DNA of 55,932 nt from an uncultured bacterium (GCA_903911205.1 CAIWCL010000214.1:1-55932), one strand, 5' to 3'. Positions 8,644-16,651 are shown, numbered from the stretch's first letter. Notes: a model not told the origin generated them from the letters alone. Numbers and translations are program-made.

Positions 8644-8735
8644 AGTTTCGGGACCTGCTGTACAAGTCGTACACGCTGCGGGCATCGGTCGAGAAGTCCT
8701 CGAGTGATGCGTTGATTGAGCACCTTGCGTAATGC

Positions 8736-8756
8736 CGCCCAATCTTTCCTTGGGCG
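8736..8756 (+). promoter_or_regulatory. Hairpin before the ACP gene
   Basis: A perfect 7-bp stem CGCCCAA/TTGGGCG with a TCTTTCC loop sits in the 130-bp gap between the first dehydratase and the ACP gene, ending eight bases before the GGAG ribosome-binding site. It may partly terminate the upstream message or alter access to the start. Confidence 0.35.
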
Positions 8757-8773
8757 CGATTGTGGAGACCGTG

Positions 8774-9178
8774 ATGGCCAAGAGCCGCGAAGACATCGAA
8801 GCCGACGTTCGTGACGTACTTGTGGATGCCCTCGGAGTGGATGAGGACGATGTTGTTCCCACCGCCACCCTCAAGGGTGACCTCGGCGCTGAGAGCATCG
8901 ACTACCTCGACATCGTCTTCCGCCTCGAGAAGAAGTTCTCCACGCCAGAGAAGCCGTTCAAGATCGCGCAAGGCGAACTCTTTCCCGAGAACCTGATGAC
9001 CGATCCGACGCTCGTTGAAAACGGCAAGGTGACGGCGAAGGGCCTCGCGCTTCTGAAGGAGAAGGTTCCACACGTGGCGCTGGGTGGCTTCGAGTCCGAT
9101 CCGGACATCACGAAGTTGCCGACGCTGTTCACTGTGAAGAGCCTGTGCGATTTCGTCGAGCGCAAACTCAAGAATTGA
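8774..9178 (+). CDS. Atypical acyl carrier protein (134 residues)
   Basis: The N-terminal half is an acyl carrier protein: acidic helices and the attachment motif GAESIDYLD, with Ser41 in place of the usual DSL context. Phosphopantetheine would be attached to Ser41 and acyl groups carried as thioesters. The protein is about 50 residues longer than ordinary ACPs (75-85). The extra part (about 60-115) includes KIAQGELFPENL and VPHVALGGFESDPD before a final helix TVKSLCDFVERKLK, as in other long planctomycete-type ACPs. I chose ATG 8774 because GGAG lies six bases upstream; an upstream ATG at 8732 would add 14 residues that run through the hairpin. It lies between two dehydratases that may act on its cargo. 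Confidence 0.85.
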   Translation: MAKSREDIEADVRDVLVDALGVDEDDVVPTATLKGDLGAESIDYLDIVFRLEKKFSTPEKPFKIAQGELFPENLMTDPTLVENGKVTAKGLALLKEKVPHVALGGFESDPDITKLPTLFTVKSLCDFVERKLKN

Positions 9179-9333
9179 TTTCGGGAGTTGCGTCTGAGGA
9201 TCGGTTGCCCGATCGTTTGCTGGGTTGAGCGCGTGGCCGAGTTCTCGCGCTTGCAGCACAGGTGAAAGCACACGTCATGCTCGCTTGCATCATCGTTGGA
9301 TGTTGCGGGCTCGTTTTGAATGGAGTCGTCGAG

Positions 9334-9849
9334 ATGCGTTGGATGTGGATCGACAAAGTCATCGCGTTTGAGCCGGAAAAACGGCTTGTGGCGGTGAAGA
9401 ACGTCTCGCTCGCAGAAGAGCATCTGCATCAGCATTTCGCGGCGGAGGGTCGGCTTCCGGCCGCGCCCGTCATGCCGAACTCGCTCATTCTTGAGGGCAT
9501 GGCGCAGACCGCGGGCATTCTCGTTGGCAGCGTGCACGGGTTTCGCGAGAAAGTCGTGCTCGCAAAGGTTGCGAGCGCCACGTTCGAGCGTGATGTCACG
9601 CCGGGCGAAACGATCCGCTACGACGCCACCATCGAGCGCATGGATGACATGGGCGCGAGCACCGTCGGGATTGTGGAACGTTGGTCGTTCGTCGACAACG
9701 CGTGGGCGCCGGTTGGTCGCATCGAACTGATGTTTAGCCACCTCGATCAAAATCGCGCGGGCACAGAGTTTCCTGAAGAGAACTTCGTCTTCGGTGAGAA
9801 CTTCCGCACGCTCCTCGAAGGCGCTGGGCTGAAGAAATTCGTGTCGTGA
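9334..9849 (+). CDS. 3-hydroxyacyl-ACP dehydratase-like hotdog protein (second)
   Basis: A 171-residue relative of FabZ/FabA. VKNVSLAEEHLHQHF and PVMPNSLILEGMAQTAG align with the FabZ active site, with His34 and Glu54 in the catalytic positions but a six-residue insertion (AAEGRLPAA region) between them, and Asn in place of the usual Gly after PVMP. It is longer than FabZ at the C-terminus. Start ATG 9334 is preferred since GGAG lies upstream at 9322-9325; a GTG at 9262 would add a Cys-rich stretch. As third gene of the cluster with the first dehydratase and the long ACP, it may form a heteromeric dehydratase/isomerase or bind a different chain length. Confidence 0.82.
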   Translation: MRWMWIDKVIAFEPEKRLVAVKNVSLAEEHLHQHFAAEGRLPAAPVMPNSLILEGMAQTAGILVGSVHGFREKVVLAKVASATFERDVTPGETIRYDATIERMDDMGASTVGIVERWSFVDNAWAPVGRIELMFSHLDQNRAGTEFPEENFVFGENFRTLLEGAGLKKFVS

Positions 9850-9945
9850 TGGAGCGCTCGCAACTTGCTCGCTCTGGCGTCTATCACGACTTCTTCCTCA
9901 CGTGCTCGCTCTGGCGCGGGTGGCGCTCTTGGCGCATCCGTCACA
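9845..9945. repeat. Partial copy of the dispersed intergenic element
   Basis: GCTCGCAACTTGCTCGCTC(T)GGCG near 9852-9873 matches the right end of the element after atpA (about 1117-1137), and TGCTCGCTCTGGCGCG follows at about 9903. The segment lies in the convergent gap between the second dehydratase and the AhpD-like gene. Confidence 0.4.
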
Positions 9946-10474
9946 GCGCGCTCGACGCGCTCGGCACGGCCGGAAAGTCCAGTTCGGTTTGGTGGATGTG
10001 GTTGTACAGCGCGGTAAATGTCATCGCCGTGATCGCGGCGACGACCTCAATCGCTGCCCGATCATCGAATCCGGCCGCGCGGAACGCGGCGAGTTCGCTG
10101 TCTGCCACGTCGCCGTTCTTGTCGATGACCGCGCGTGTGAAATCAAGCAACGCCTGTGCTCGCGGGCTTGAACCATGTCCGCGTCGCGCAGCGAGTGCGT
10201 GGTCGCCGCTGACGCCGACGCCCGCCGCAACTCTGGTGTGCGCCGCAACGCAGTACGCGCAGTGACGCGATTCAGCTGCGAAGAGCATCACGAGTTCTTT
10301 CTCGGCCTTCGTGAGCGCTCCGTTCGTACCGATCGAGCGCATGAACGCGATGAAAGATGCGAAGATCTCGGGATTCGCCGCGATTCCCTTGTAGATATTG
10401 ATGGGCGCGCTTGCGAGTATGCGAGCGACATCGCCGGTTGCGGCATGGGGTTCAACGACAGCGAGGCGGGGCAT
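9941..10474 (-). CDS. AhpD-like / carboxymuconolactone decarboxylase family protein
   Basis: A 177-residue all-helical protein of the AhpD-like superfamily. The redox and proton-relay signature E-x3-C-x2-C-x3-H is complete: E68, C72, C75 and H79 in AAESRHCAYCVAAH. Members reduce peroxides or disulfides; this subgroup is often annotated as peroxidase-related and the physiological partner is unknown. A strong AAAGGAG ribosome-binding site precedes ATG 10474, unlike most starts in this window. The gene stands alone, convergent with the dehydratase cluster and with a 534-bp gap upstream. Confidence 0.88.
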   Translation of the reverse strand: MPRLAVVEPHAATGDVARILASAPINIYKGIAANPEIFASFIAFMRSIGTNGALTKAEKELVMLFAAESRHCAYCVAAHTRVAAGVGVSGDHALAARRGHGSSPRAQALLDFTRAVIDKNGDVADSELAAFRAAGFDDRAAIEVVAAITAMTFTALYNHIHQTELDFPAVPSASSAL

Positions 10475-11008
10475 CTGAGAACTCCTTTGGTGAAGTGTGT
10501 GATCGCAACGTCAGGCAGCGCACGACGGCATCTTCGTGGCAGGGGCGCGTCAGAGGCCGCGACAACATGCGGGGTTTCACCGCGGGACTTCAGTTTGAAA
10601 AACACACCCACCCCGCGAGTGGCGGGGCGGGCGCGTGCAGTCAAGACGGGACGGGGTGCTCCTCAGTCACCCCGTCCCGAACGGAGTCATTGGGAGCCCC
10701 GATCGGGGAGGCGATCCGATGCGGGGCCGATCCAAGGTCGAATCCGAGGGGCGAGTGCCCCTGTGGAGCCGAAGCCGTCGGCGCCGCGGAGTCCCTTACG
10801 CGGCGGTCGACATGTGAAAGGTCGAATCCAGCGCGCAAGAAGCAAGGACGTTGTGCAATTCCTGCGTCGGCTGCGTTCGCTCTGTAGCGGTTGCGATGAT
10901 TCGATAGGCGCGCGTGCGTCGTCAACATCGGGCTGGATCGACTGTACGGGTTGGGAGTCGGGCGAAACACGCCCCAAACACATGGCACGCGACAGGTAGG
11001 ATGCATGG
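10475..11008. other. 534-bp gap with several hairpins, no recognisable gene
   Basis: Short frames here have no recognisable similarity. Visible structure: a perfect 12-bp hairpin (10647-10679), a perfect palindrome CCCCGATCGGGG (10697-10708), a GGGGC/GCCCC hairpin (10748-10761) and a direct repeat AAGGTCGAATCC at about 10734-10745 and 10818-10829. It could hold a structured RNA or a decayed palindromic element. Confidence 0.5.
10647..10679. terminator. Strong 12-bp hairpin
   Basis: CGGGACGGGGTG (10647-10658) pairs perfectly with CACCCCGTCCCG (10668-10679) across a nine-base loop. No T-run follows on either strand, so it is either a factor-independent terminator of unusual type or part of a structured RNA or repeat element. 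Confidence 0.45.
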
Positions 11009-11566
11009 GTGGCCCGACATCTCGCTATCTACACCGGAAGTTTCGACCCGATCTCGTACGGTCACCTCGACATTCTGCGTCGCAGTCGTGGCATGTTTGA
11101 CGAGGTCGTTCTTGCGATCGGGCGCAACCCCAACAAAGAGGCGCTCTTCACGTTTGAGGAGAGGCTTTCGCTTGCGCGCACACTCGTCGCGGACATGACT
11201 ACGAAGGAGTCGGCCGGGGCGCTTGTGCGCGTCGACCACTACACCGGACTCACGGTTGATTACGCGAAGTCGGTGAACGCCTGCGCCATCGTGCGCGGCA
11301 TTCGCAACATCACTGATCTCGCGAGCGAGTGCCAACTCGCGATTACGAATCGCCAAGTCGCGGGGATTGAGACGGTCTTCATCGTGACTGGCGAGAACTT
11401 CGCGTACACGAGTTCGAGCCTGATCAAGCAAATCGCGGCTCTCGGCGGTTCGCTCGACGCGCTGTCATCGTTGGTGCCGCCGGTGGTCGTGGAGGCGCTG
11501 CGGGCGAAGCGCGGCGATCCGTCGAATCCGATCGGGCGTCGTGCTCGCGACGGCCTCGTGGAATGA
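11009..11566 (+). CDS. coaD: Phosphopantetheine adenylyltransferase
   Basis: A 185-residue cytoplasmic enzyme that transfers AMP from ATP to 4'-phosphopantetheine, the fourth step of coenzyme A synthesis. TGSFDPISYGHLDI near the N-terminus contains the nucleotidyltransferase T/HxGH motif, RNPNKEALF and IVRGIRN bind substrate, and YTSSSLIKQIA corresponds to the C-terminal ISSSxVRE-type motif. The start is GTG 11009, just after a TAGGAT box. The product is about 20 residues longer than usual. The last codons and stop (GDGLVE-like end, 11551-11566) are the first unit of a 16-bp tandem array, so the tail appears to have been shaped by repeat expansion. PanB, of the same pathway, lies two genes downstream. 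Confidence 0.95.
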   Translation: MARHLAIYTGSFDPISYGHLDILRRSRGMFDEVVLAIGRNPNKEALFTFEERLSLARTLVADMTTKESAGALVRVDHYTGLTVDYAKSVNACAIVRGIRNITDLASECQLAITNRQVAGIETVFIVTGENFAYTSSSLIKQIAALGGSLDALSSLVPPVVVEALRAKRGDPSNPIGRRARDGLVE

Positions 11567-11660
11567 CAGCATCTTGGAATGACGGCCTCGTGGAATGACG
11601 GCCTCGTGGAATGACGGCCTCGTGGAATGACGGCCTGGTGGAATGACGGCCTGGTGAAAC
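11551..11660. repeat. 16-bp tandem array growing out of the coaD stop codon
   Basis: Units of CGGCCTCGTGGAATGA begin at 11551, 11567 (diverged: CAGCATCTTGGAATGA), 11583, 11599, 11615 and 11631, with a partial seventh at 11647. The first encodes the last residues and stop of CoaD. Each full unit carries TGA; with a 16-bp period, successive units shift frame. Confidence 0.95.
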
Positions 11661-11686
11661 GGCATTGGGCCACCTCGGCCGCGTGC

Positions 11687-11692
11687 TACCCT
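11687..11692 (+). promoter_or_regulatory. TGC-TACCCT extended -10-like box
   Basis: CGTGCTACCCT ends nine bases before ATG 11702 of the beta-lactamase-fold gene and matches the recurrent TGC-TACNNT pattern. Confidence 0.45.
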
Positions 11693-11701
11693 CTCCGACC
11701 C

Positions 11702-12433
11702 ATGTCCGCTCTGCCTCCCTTCGCGTCATCATCCCTTGGCTCGTCCGGCTTGAACTCCTCGTCGACGACCTTCCGTGTCATTTCGATCGGCACGCTCGCG
11801 GCGAACCCGCTCTGGGGAGAACGCGGCGCCGTGCGCCCGCCGCACGCAACGACCACGCTCATCGTGTCAGGGAAGGCGAAGATCCTCGTGGACCCATCTT
11901 TGCCGGCGCAGGCACTCGTGCCGCGGCTTGTTGAACGCGCGGGTATTGGACCTGATGAAATCACACACGTCTTCCTCACCTCGCTGAGCCCGGTGCATCG
12001 ACGCGGCATCTTGGCGTTTGAGCGCGCGGAGTGGCTTGTTTCCGAGCGTGAGCGCGAAGCGATCGGCGTTCAACTTATTGAGAAAATCCGCGAGGCCCAC
12101 GAGGCGCGCGACGAGGATCTCGTCAAGACGATCGGCCAGGAGATCGCGGTCATCGAGCGCTGTCGCCCCGCGCCCGACAAACTCGCGCCGGGAGTCGACC
12201 TCTTCCCGATGCCCGGCGTGACGCCTGGGCTGACCGGGCTCCTGCTGCCCGGTCGGGGCGTCACAACCCTCGTCGCTGGCGATGCGGTCGCAACCGTTGA
12301 GCATCTCGGTGCTGGGCAGGTTCTGACGCCGTGTTTTGACCTCGAGGCCGCGCGCGAGAGCTTCTCGGAAGCCATCGAAATTGCGGATTGGATCGTCTGT
12401 GGCCGCGACAATCTCGTCCCCGCGCGTGGCTAA
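11702..12433 (+). CDS. Metallo-beta-lactamase-fold protein with degenerate active site
   Basis: A 243-residue protein with the strand pattern of MBL-fold hydrolases: TTLIVSGKAKILVDP, then THVFLT, a later PGVTPGLTG and VAGDAV. The metal motif normally reading HxHxDH is SLSPVH (residues 94-99), retaining only H99; the second-site His in the PGHTPGH region is replaced by Val and Leu; D194 in VAGDAV is kept. A hydrolytic two-metal centre therefore seems lost, and a binding or regulatory role is more likely. The start at 11702 follows a TACCCT box and the coaD tandem array. It is the middle gene between coaD and panB on one strand, with only 52 bases to panB. Confidence 0.75.
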   Translation: MSALPPFASSSLGSSGLNSSSTTFRVISIGTLAANPLWGERGAVRPPHATTTLIVSGKAKILVDPSLPAQALVPRLVERAGIGPDEITHVFLTSLSPVHRRGILAFERAEWLVSEREREAIGVQLIEKIREAHEARDEDLVKTIGQEIAVIERCRPAPDKLAPGVDLFPMPGVTPGLTGLLLPGRGVTTLVAGDAVATVEHLGAGQVLTPCFDLEAARESFSEAIEIADWIVCGRDNLVPARG

Positions 12434-12470
12434 GGTCCATCTTGAGACGGCTCGCGGTGGCCTTCGCCCC

Positions 12471-12476
12471 TATCAT
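12471..12476 (+). promoter_or_regulatory. TATCAT -10-like box of panB
   Basis: TATCAT ends nine bases before ATG 12486, inside a small GCCCC/GGGGC inverted repeat. No Shine-Dalgarno sequence is present. Confidence 0.4.
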
Positions 12477-12485
12477 CGGGGCCCC

Positions 12486-13469
12486 ATGCAGTCCGGCTCT
12501 CGAACCACTTCACCTGTCAGCCCGACTCCCCAAGCCGACTCCCGCGCCGATGCGAAGTTTCCGCAGGCCGCTGTGTCGTCCGCAGATCCGACCGGCGCGG
12601 CGTCGACGTGGCCTGGCCCGGACCCAACCGTCGCGCCAGTCACCGTGCGTTCGCTCCAACGGGCGATGCGTGAAGGGAAGAAGTTCGCCTCGCTCACCTG
12701 TTACGACGCGACGACCGCCCGCTGGCTCGAACGCGCGGGTGTGCCGGTTCTCCTTGTTGGTGACACCGCGGCCGAGATGATCCTCGGCCATCCGAACACG
12801 CTGCACGCGCCACTTGATTTCCTCGTCATGCTCACGGCTGCTGTGAAGCGCGGTGCTCCGCGCACACTCGTGATGGCCGACATGCCCTTCATGAGTTACC
12901 ACGCGGATGACGCGGAGGCCGTGCGCAACGCCGGTCGATTCATGACGGAAGGTGCGGCGGACGTTGTGAAACTTGAAGTCGATGCGTCGTTCGCGTCGGT
13001 TGTTGCCAGGATGAGTCGCGCGGGTATTCCGGTCGTCGCCCATATTGGTTCGCGCCCGCAGCACGCGAAACAAGTTGGTGGCTACGTTGCGGCGGGAAAG
13101 ACGGCGGACGACGCAGTCAAGATCTTGGCGGACGCAGAAGCGATGATTGCCGCGGGCGCGACGATGTTGCTTGTCGAAGCGACGCCGGTCGAAGTCACCG
13201 AGGAAGTTGTTCGACGCTCGCCGATCCCCGTGATTGGTTGCGGTGCGGGGCCCGTGTGTCACGGGCAGGTCGTTGTGCTGCACGACCTACTCGGCCTGAC
13301 CGATCGTCAACCGCCATTCGCGCTCCCGATCGTACCGCTCGCGCGCGGGCTTTCAGAAATGGCGGGCGAGTGGAAGGATCGCGTCAAGACTGGCGCGCTC
13401 GGAGAGCACCCGTACGCCCTCGCAGACGCTGAAAAGCGCGAATTCTTCCGACGGATCGGACGAGTTTGA
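12486..13469 (+). CDS. panB: 3-methyl-2-oxobutanoate hydroxymethyltransferase
   Basis: A 327-residue enzyme that adds a hydroxymethyl group from methylene-tetrahydrofolate to 2-oxoisovalerate, the first committed step to pantothenate. Family motifs are clear: SLTCYDATTARW, VGDTAAEMILGHPNT, MADMPFMSYH, VKLEVD, VAHIGSRPQH and IGCGAGPVCHGQVVVLHDLLG. The final part also matches (EFFRRIG). The first 50 residues are Ser/Pro/Ala-rich and not part of the barrel; PanB is usually about 265-280 residues, so the real start could be further in, but ATG 12486 fits the local promoter pattern. It shares the CoA pathway with coaD two genes upstream. Confidence 0.95.
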   Translation: MQSGSRTTSPVSPTPQADSRADAKFPQAAVSSADPTGAASTWPGPDPTVAPVTVRSLQRAMREGKKFASLTCYDATTARWLERAGVPVLLVGDTAAEMILGHPNTLHAPLDFLVMLTAAVKRGAPRTLVMADMPFMSYHADDAEAVRNAGRFMTEGAADVVKLEVDASFASVVARMSRAGIPVVAHIGSRPQHAKQVGGYVAAGKTADDAVKILADAEAMIAAGATMLLVEATPVEVTEEVVRRSPIPVIGCGAGPVCHGQVVVLHDLLGLTDRQPPFALPIVPLARGLSEMAGEWKDRVKTGALGEHPYALADAEKREFFRRIGRV

Positions 13470-13505
13470 GCATCCGACGCAACCCGAACACCTAATCCCA
13501 CAGCC

Positions 13506-15101
13506 ATGCGCCAATTCCCCTACGCCGGACCCGGATTTGTCGTTGTCGCCGCCGCTGGGATCGCGATCCTCGCGGCACCGTTGGCCATTCGTCGCGCGAA
13601 CGATGCGGCGGCCGATGCGAGTATCGCGCGTGCATCGCGGGTGCTTGCATCGCCGTCGGTGATCGCGACGGCGCTCAGCGATGCGCGCGAGCGCGGAACG
13701 GCGGACGACGATGCCGCGACCGCTCTTCGCGAAGTTGAGAAGGCGCTGCCGCTTCTCGAACAGATCAATCGCGCAAATCGTGCCATCGCGAAACTCGTCG
13801 AGCCGAGCGTGGTGCACGTCAGCACGATGATGGCCATGCAGCGTCGTTCCTTTACGGCTCCGTACGCCTCGAGTGGATCGGGCTGGATTTGGGATGAAGA
13901 CGGTCACATCGTGACCAACGCGCACGTCGTCGAGGGAAGCGATCGGTTGCAGGTGCAACTCTTCGACGGTGAACTGCGCGACGCAGAACTTGTCGGCCTC
14001 GATCTTCGCTCGGATATTGCGGTGATCAAAGTGGCTCCGGGTGGTCTGCATCCGTCCTTGCGAGGCGATTCATCGCAACTCGAACAGGGCGACATGGTGT
14101 ACGCCTTCGGTTCGCCGTTCGACTTTCGGTTCTCGATGTCTTCCGGCATCGTGTCAGGCCTTGGTCGCACGGCGGGTTTGGCCGACATTGACTACGAGAA
14201 TTTCATCCAGACGGACGCGGCGATCAACCCGGGCAATTCTGGCGGGCCGTTGACCGATGTGCGCGGTCGCGTGATCGGCATGAATACGGCGATCGCAACT
14301 GGGCGCGGAAACGGCACCGGGCAGGGCCAATTCGCCGGAATCGGTCTCGCGATTCCGATGTCGATGATCGAGTCGACGGTGACGCAGATCATCGAAACGG
14401 GCGAGGTGCGCAAGGGATATCTCGGTGTGCGAATGGTGGCGCTCGACGAACTTCGTATTCGTGGCGGCGATGGCATCTTCGGTCAGGTTGCCGACGGCTT
14501 CAAAGGCGACGGCGTGGTGATTTCGGACGTCACGCCGAGTTCTCCGGCGGAGCGCGCGGGTTTCCGCGCAGGCGACGTGATCGTCGCGGCCGATGGTCAG
14601 AAAGTTGCGACGAACGAAGGCGTTTCCGCAATCATTTCGTCGCGCAAGCCGGGAAGCGACGTGAAGTTTGAAGTGTGGCGGGCCGCCGAATCGGGCGACG
14701 GTGGTGAGCGCATCGAAGTTGTTGCGACGCTCGCAGAGCTCGACTCAAGCGTGAATCTCGCGCCGTACCTACCTGCGGCGCTTGAGCGCGCGGGAATTGC
14801 GAAGATCGCGACCGCCACCGCCGATCGTGCGCGGTCGCTTGGTGTTCCATTCCGACGCGGCGTCTTGATTGAGGATGTCGCAGACGGCTCCGAAATCGCC
14901 GAACTCGTACCAAAGGGCAGCACGATCACCGCGGTCTTTGAGCAGCCGGTTGGTTCGCTCGACGAGTTCTATACGCGCGTGGCACGATCGGTATCGACGA
15001 TGGCTGGTCAGCGTCGTGGCATGATCCGCCGCGTGGAAGTACCGCTTTCGATGACCTGCCCAGACGGCCGCGTGGTGAACATCGCAATTACCGCCCCGTA
15101 A
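13506..15101 (+). CDS. DegP/HtrA-type periplasmic serine protease with PDZ domain
   Basis: A 531-residue trypsin-like protease, probably exported and membrane-anchored: a hydrophobic segment (residues 10-27) follows a short basic N-terminus. After a helical linker comes the protease domain with the triad H140 (TNAHVVE), D170 (LRSDIAVIKV) and S245 (NPGNSGGPL). A PDZ domain follows (about 300-395: GYLGVRM, SPAERAGFRAGDVIV), then a further, PDZ-like C-terminal part (about 400-531). Such proteins degrade or refold damaged envelope proteins. The start ATG 13506 lies seven bases after TAATCC. It stands alone between panB and the OppF-type ATPase. Confidence 0.92.
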   Translation: MRQFPYAGPGFVVVAAAGIAILAAPLAIRRANDAAADASIARASRVLASPSVIATALSDARERGTADDDAATALREVEKALPLLEQINRANRAIAKLVEPSVVHVSTMMAMQRRSFTAPYASSGSGWIWDEDGHIVTNAHVVEGSDRLQVQLFDGELRDAELVGLDLRSDIAVIKVAPGGLHPSLRGDSSQLEQGDMVYAFGSPFDFRFSMSSGIVSGLGRTAGLADIDYENFIQTDAAINPGNSGGPLTDVRGRVIGMNTAIATGRGNGTGQGQFAGIGLAIPMSMIESTVTQIIETGEVRKGYLGVRMVALDELRIRGGDGIFGQVADGFKGDGVVISDVTPSSPAERAGFRAGDVIVAADGQKVATNEGVSAIISSRKPGSDVKFEVWRAAESGDGGERIEVVATLAELDSSVNLAPYLPAALERAGIAKIATATADRARSLGVPFRRGVLIEDVADGSEIAELVPKGSTITAVFEQPVGSLDEFYTRVARSVSTMAGQRRGMIRRVEVPLSMTCPDGRVVNIAITAP

Positions 15102-15204
15102 ACGCCACCTTGCCGTTGCAGTCGCGGACGTTCTTCGGTGTTGCTCTCCACGCGTTTCTTGAGGTTGGTCTCCGCGGAGCGCCCGTGTACCATCTCGCTC
15201 TCGC

Positions 15205-16059
15205 ATGAGCACGAAGGACGCACAACCGATCCTCCTCGACGTCAAGGGACTCAAGACGTGGTTCCCCATTCGGCGCGGCATTTTGCAACGCACGGTGGGG
15301 CACGTGAAGGCAGTCGACGACGTGAGTTTCTTCGTTCGTCGTGGCGAGACGCTCGGCCTCGTTGGCGAATCGGGCTGCGGCAAGACGACCGTTGGTCGCA
15401 CGCTCCTTCGGTTGATTCCAAATTCGGGCGGCGAAGTCCGCTTCGACGGCAAGGACGTCTTCGGCGCAAACGCCGTCGATATGCGCCGTCTTCGTCGTGA
15501 GATGCAGATCATCTTTCAGGATCCGGGCGGCAGTTTGAACCCGCGCATGCGCGTGGGAAGCATCATTGGTGAACCGCTCGAAGTCCACGGCCTCACACAG
15601 TCGGCCGACGAAACGCGCGCGAAGGTCGAGGAGCTCCTCGTGAAGTGTGGCCTGTGGAAGCAGGCGGCGGATCGTTACCCGCACGAATTCAGCGGCGGCC
15701 AGCGTCAGCGCATCGGTATCGCTCGCGCGTTGAGCCTGAATCCGCGACTCATCGTTTGCGACGAGCCGACAAGTGCGCTCGACGTGTCGATTCAATCGCA
15801 GATTCTCAATCTCCTCGGCGATTTGCAGGACGAGATGGGGCTTTCGTACCTTTTCATTTCGCACGATATGGCGGTCATTCACCATATCTGCGATCGCATT
15901 GCCGTCATGTTCAACGGCAAGATTGTGGAAGAGGGCTCACGCGACGAGATCATCAATCGTCCGAAGCACGAGTACACGCGGGCGCTGCTTTCGGCGGTGC
16001 CGGAAGCGGATCCACGTCGCAAGCGGACGCGCATCAAGCTCGCGAATGGGCGGATGTGA
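15205..16059 (+). CDS. Oligopeptide/dipeptide ABC transporter ATP-binding protein, OppF/DppF type
   Basis: A 284-residue ABC ATPase that would energise peptide uptake at the inner membrane. Walker A GESGCGKT (54-61), Q-loop Q105 (IIFQDP), signature FSGGQRQR (162-169), Walker [12 protein letters not shown] (183-193) and the H-loop SHDMAV are all intact. The N-terminal [12 protein letters not shown] and VKAVDDVSF are typical of OppF/DppF, and the short C-terminal tail ([13 protein letters not shown]) is the oligopeptide-transporter signature region. No permease, binding protein or OppD partner lies next to it, so it is an orphan here. TACCAT lies 11 bases before ATG 15205. Confidence 0.93.
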   Translation: MSTKDAQPILLDVKGLKTWFPIRRGILQRTVGHVKAVDDVSFFVRRGETLGLVGESGCGKTTVGRTLLRLIPNSGGEVRFDGKDVFGANAVDMRRLRREMQIIFQDPGGSLNPRMRVGSIIGEPLEVHGLTQSADETRAKVEELLVKCGLWKQAADRYPHEFSGGQRQRIGIARALSLNPRLIVCDEPTSALDVSIQSQILNLLGDLQDEMGLSYLFISHDMAVIHHICDRIAVMFNGKIVEEGSRDEIINRPKHEYTRALLSAVPEADPRRKRTRIKLANGRM

Positions 16060-16099
16060 AACTCGACGGGAGTTCTCGCCGCGCAGGCTTTCTCGCGGC

Positions 16100-16105
16100 T
16101 ACCCT
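16100..16105 (+). promoter_or_regulatory. TACCCT -10-like box
   Basis: GGCTACCCT ends seven bases before ATG 16113, with no Shine-Dalgarno sequence between. Confidence 0.4.
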
Positions 16106-16112
16106 TCGCGCC

Positions 16113-16592
16113 ATGCGCGGTAAAGCTCTCTTCTGGACGATTGTCGCGGTCTTCGTGTTTTTCGCGGTGACGATGAGCGTGATCTCGTGGAACGTCTTCG
16201 CGAATGTTCGCGCGTCGGCGCAGATGACCGATGCGCGGCTTCGCGAACTCGCGTGGGTCGTGTTGGCCTACGCAGACCGTCACGACGCGTTTCCGACAAG
16301 TGAGGCTGAACTCCGCGCGTTTGCGGCCACACCCGAGGGTGTGCCAACGTCGCTCTCTCGGGGCGCGCAGGAGGGTTCGGAGCGCACCTATCCGACGACT
16401 CGCGAGGCGATTGGCGCGGCGAATCCGGCGCCGACGCTCGATGAGTGTTTTGAAGTACTTGAAGTCGAGTGGGGCCTCGCCGGCGACGTACAACCCATTC
16501 TCCGTTCGAAGGGGAAGCCGACCTTGCAGGGGACCGCGCCATCCGTGGGTCAGTGGCTTTTCGCGAAGAGCGAGCAAATCCGCGGCCGCTGA
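16113..16592 (+). CDS. Hypothetical single-pass membrane protein
   Basis: A 159-residue protein with one N-terminal membrane helix (about residues 6-27) and the rest outside the cytoplasm. I do not recognise a family. The stretch LRELAWVVLAYADRHDAFPTS resembles the helix and following segment of type II secretion pseudopilins, but there is no prepilin peptidase site, so this is only a structural resemblance. It lies 53 bases after the OppF-type ATPase and 67 bases before thyX, on the same strand, and has its own TACCCT box. Confidence 0.75.
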   Translation: MRGKALFWTIVAVFVFFAVTMSVISWNVFANVRASAQMTDARLRELAWVVLAYADRHDAFPTSEAELRAFAATPEGVPTSLSRGAQEGSERTYPTTREAIGAANPAPTLDECFEVLEVEWGLAGDVQPILRSKGKPTLQGTAPSVGQWLFAKSEQIRGR

Positions 16593-16645
16593 GTGCGTGG
16601 AGGTGCCCGCAGGTAGGCCTCACGGGCGCACCCCGCGGGTCGTGC

Positions 16646-16651
16646 TACATT
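16646..16651 (+). promoter_or_regulatory. TGC-TACATT extended -10 box of thyX
   Basis: CGTGCTACATT ends eight bases before ATG 16660. The same nonamer TGCTACATT precedes two lipoprotein genes (minus-strand starts at 20741 and 32014). No clear -35 hexamer is present. Confidence 0.55.

Noticed and set aside
8187-8732. 181-codon plus-strand frame overlapping the first dehydratase
   Set aside because: Frame-shifted shadow; the FabZ motifs lie in the other frame.
10734-10829. Two copies of GGTCGAATCC resembling a tRNA T-arm
   Set aside because: The T-loop lacks one of the two T residues and no acceptor, D or anticodon arm can be drawn.
11551-11660. Possible CRISPR array
   Set aside because: Units are 16 bp and directly adjacent with no unique spacers; the same holds for the arrays at 36606 and 37368, and no cas genes are present.
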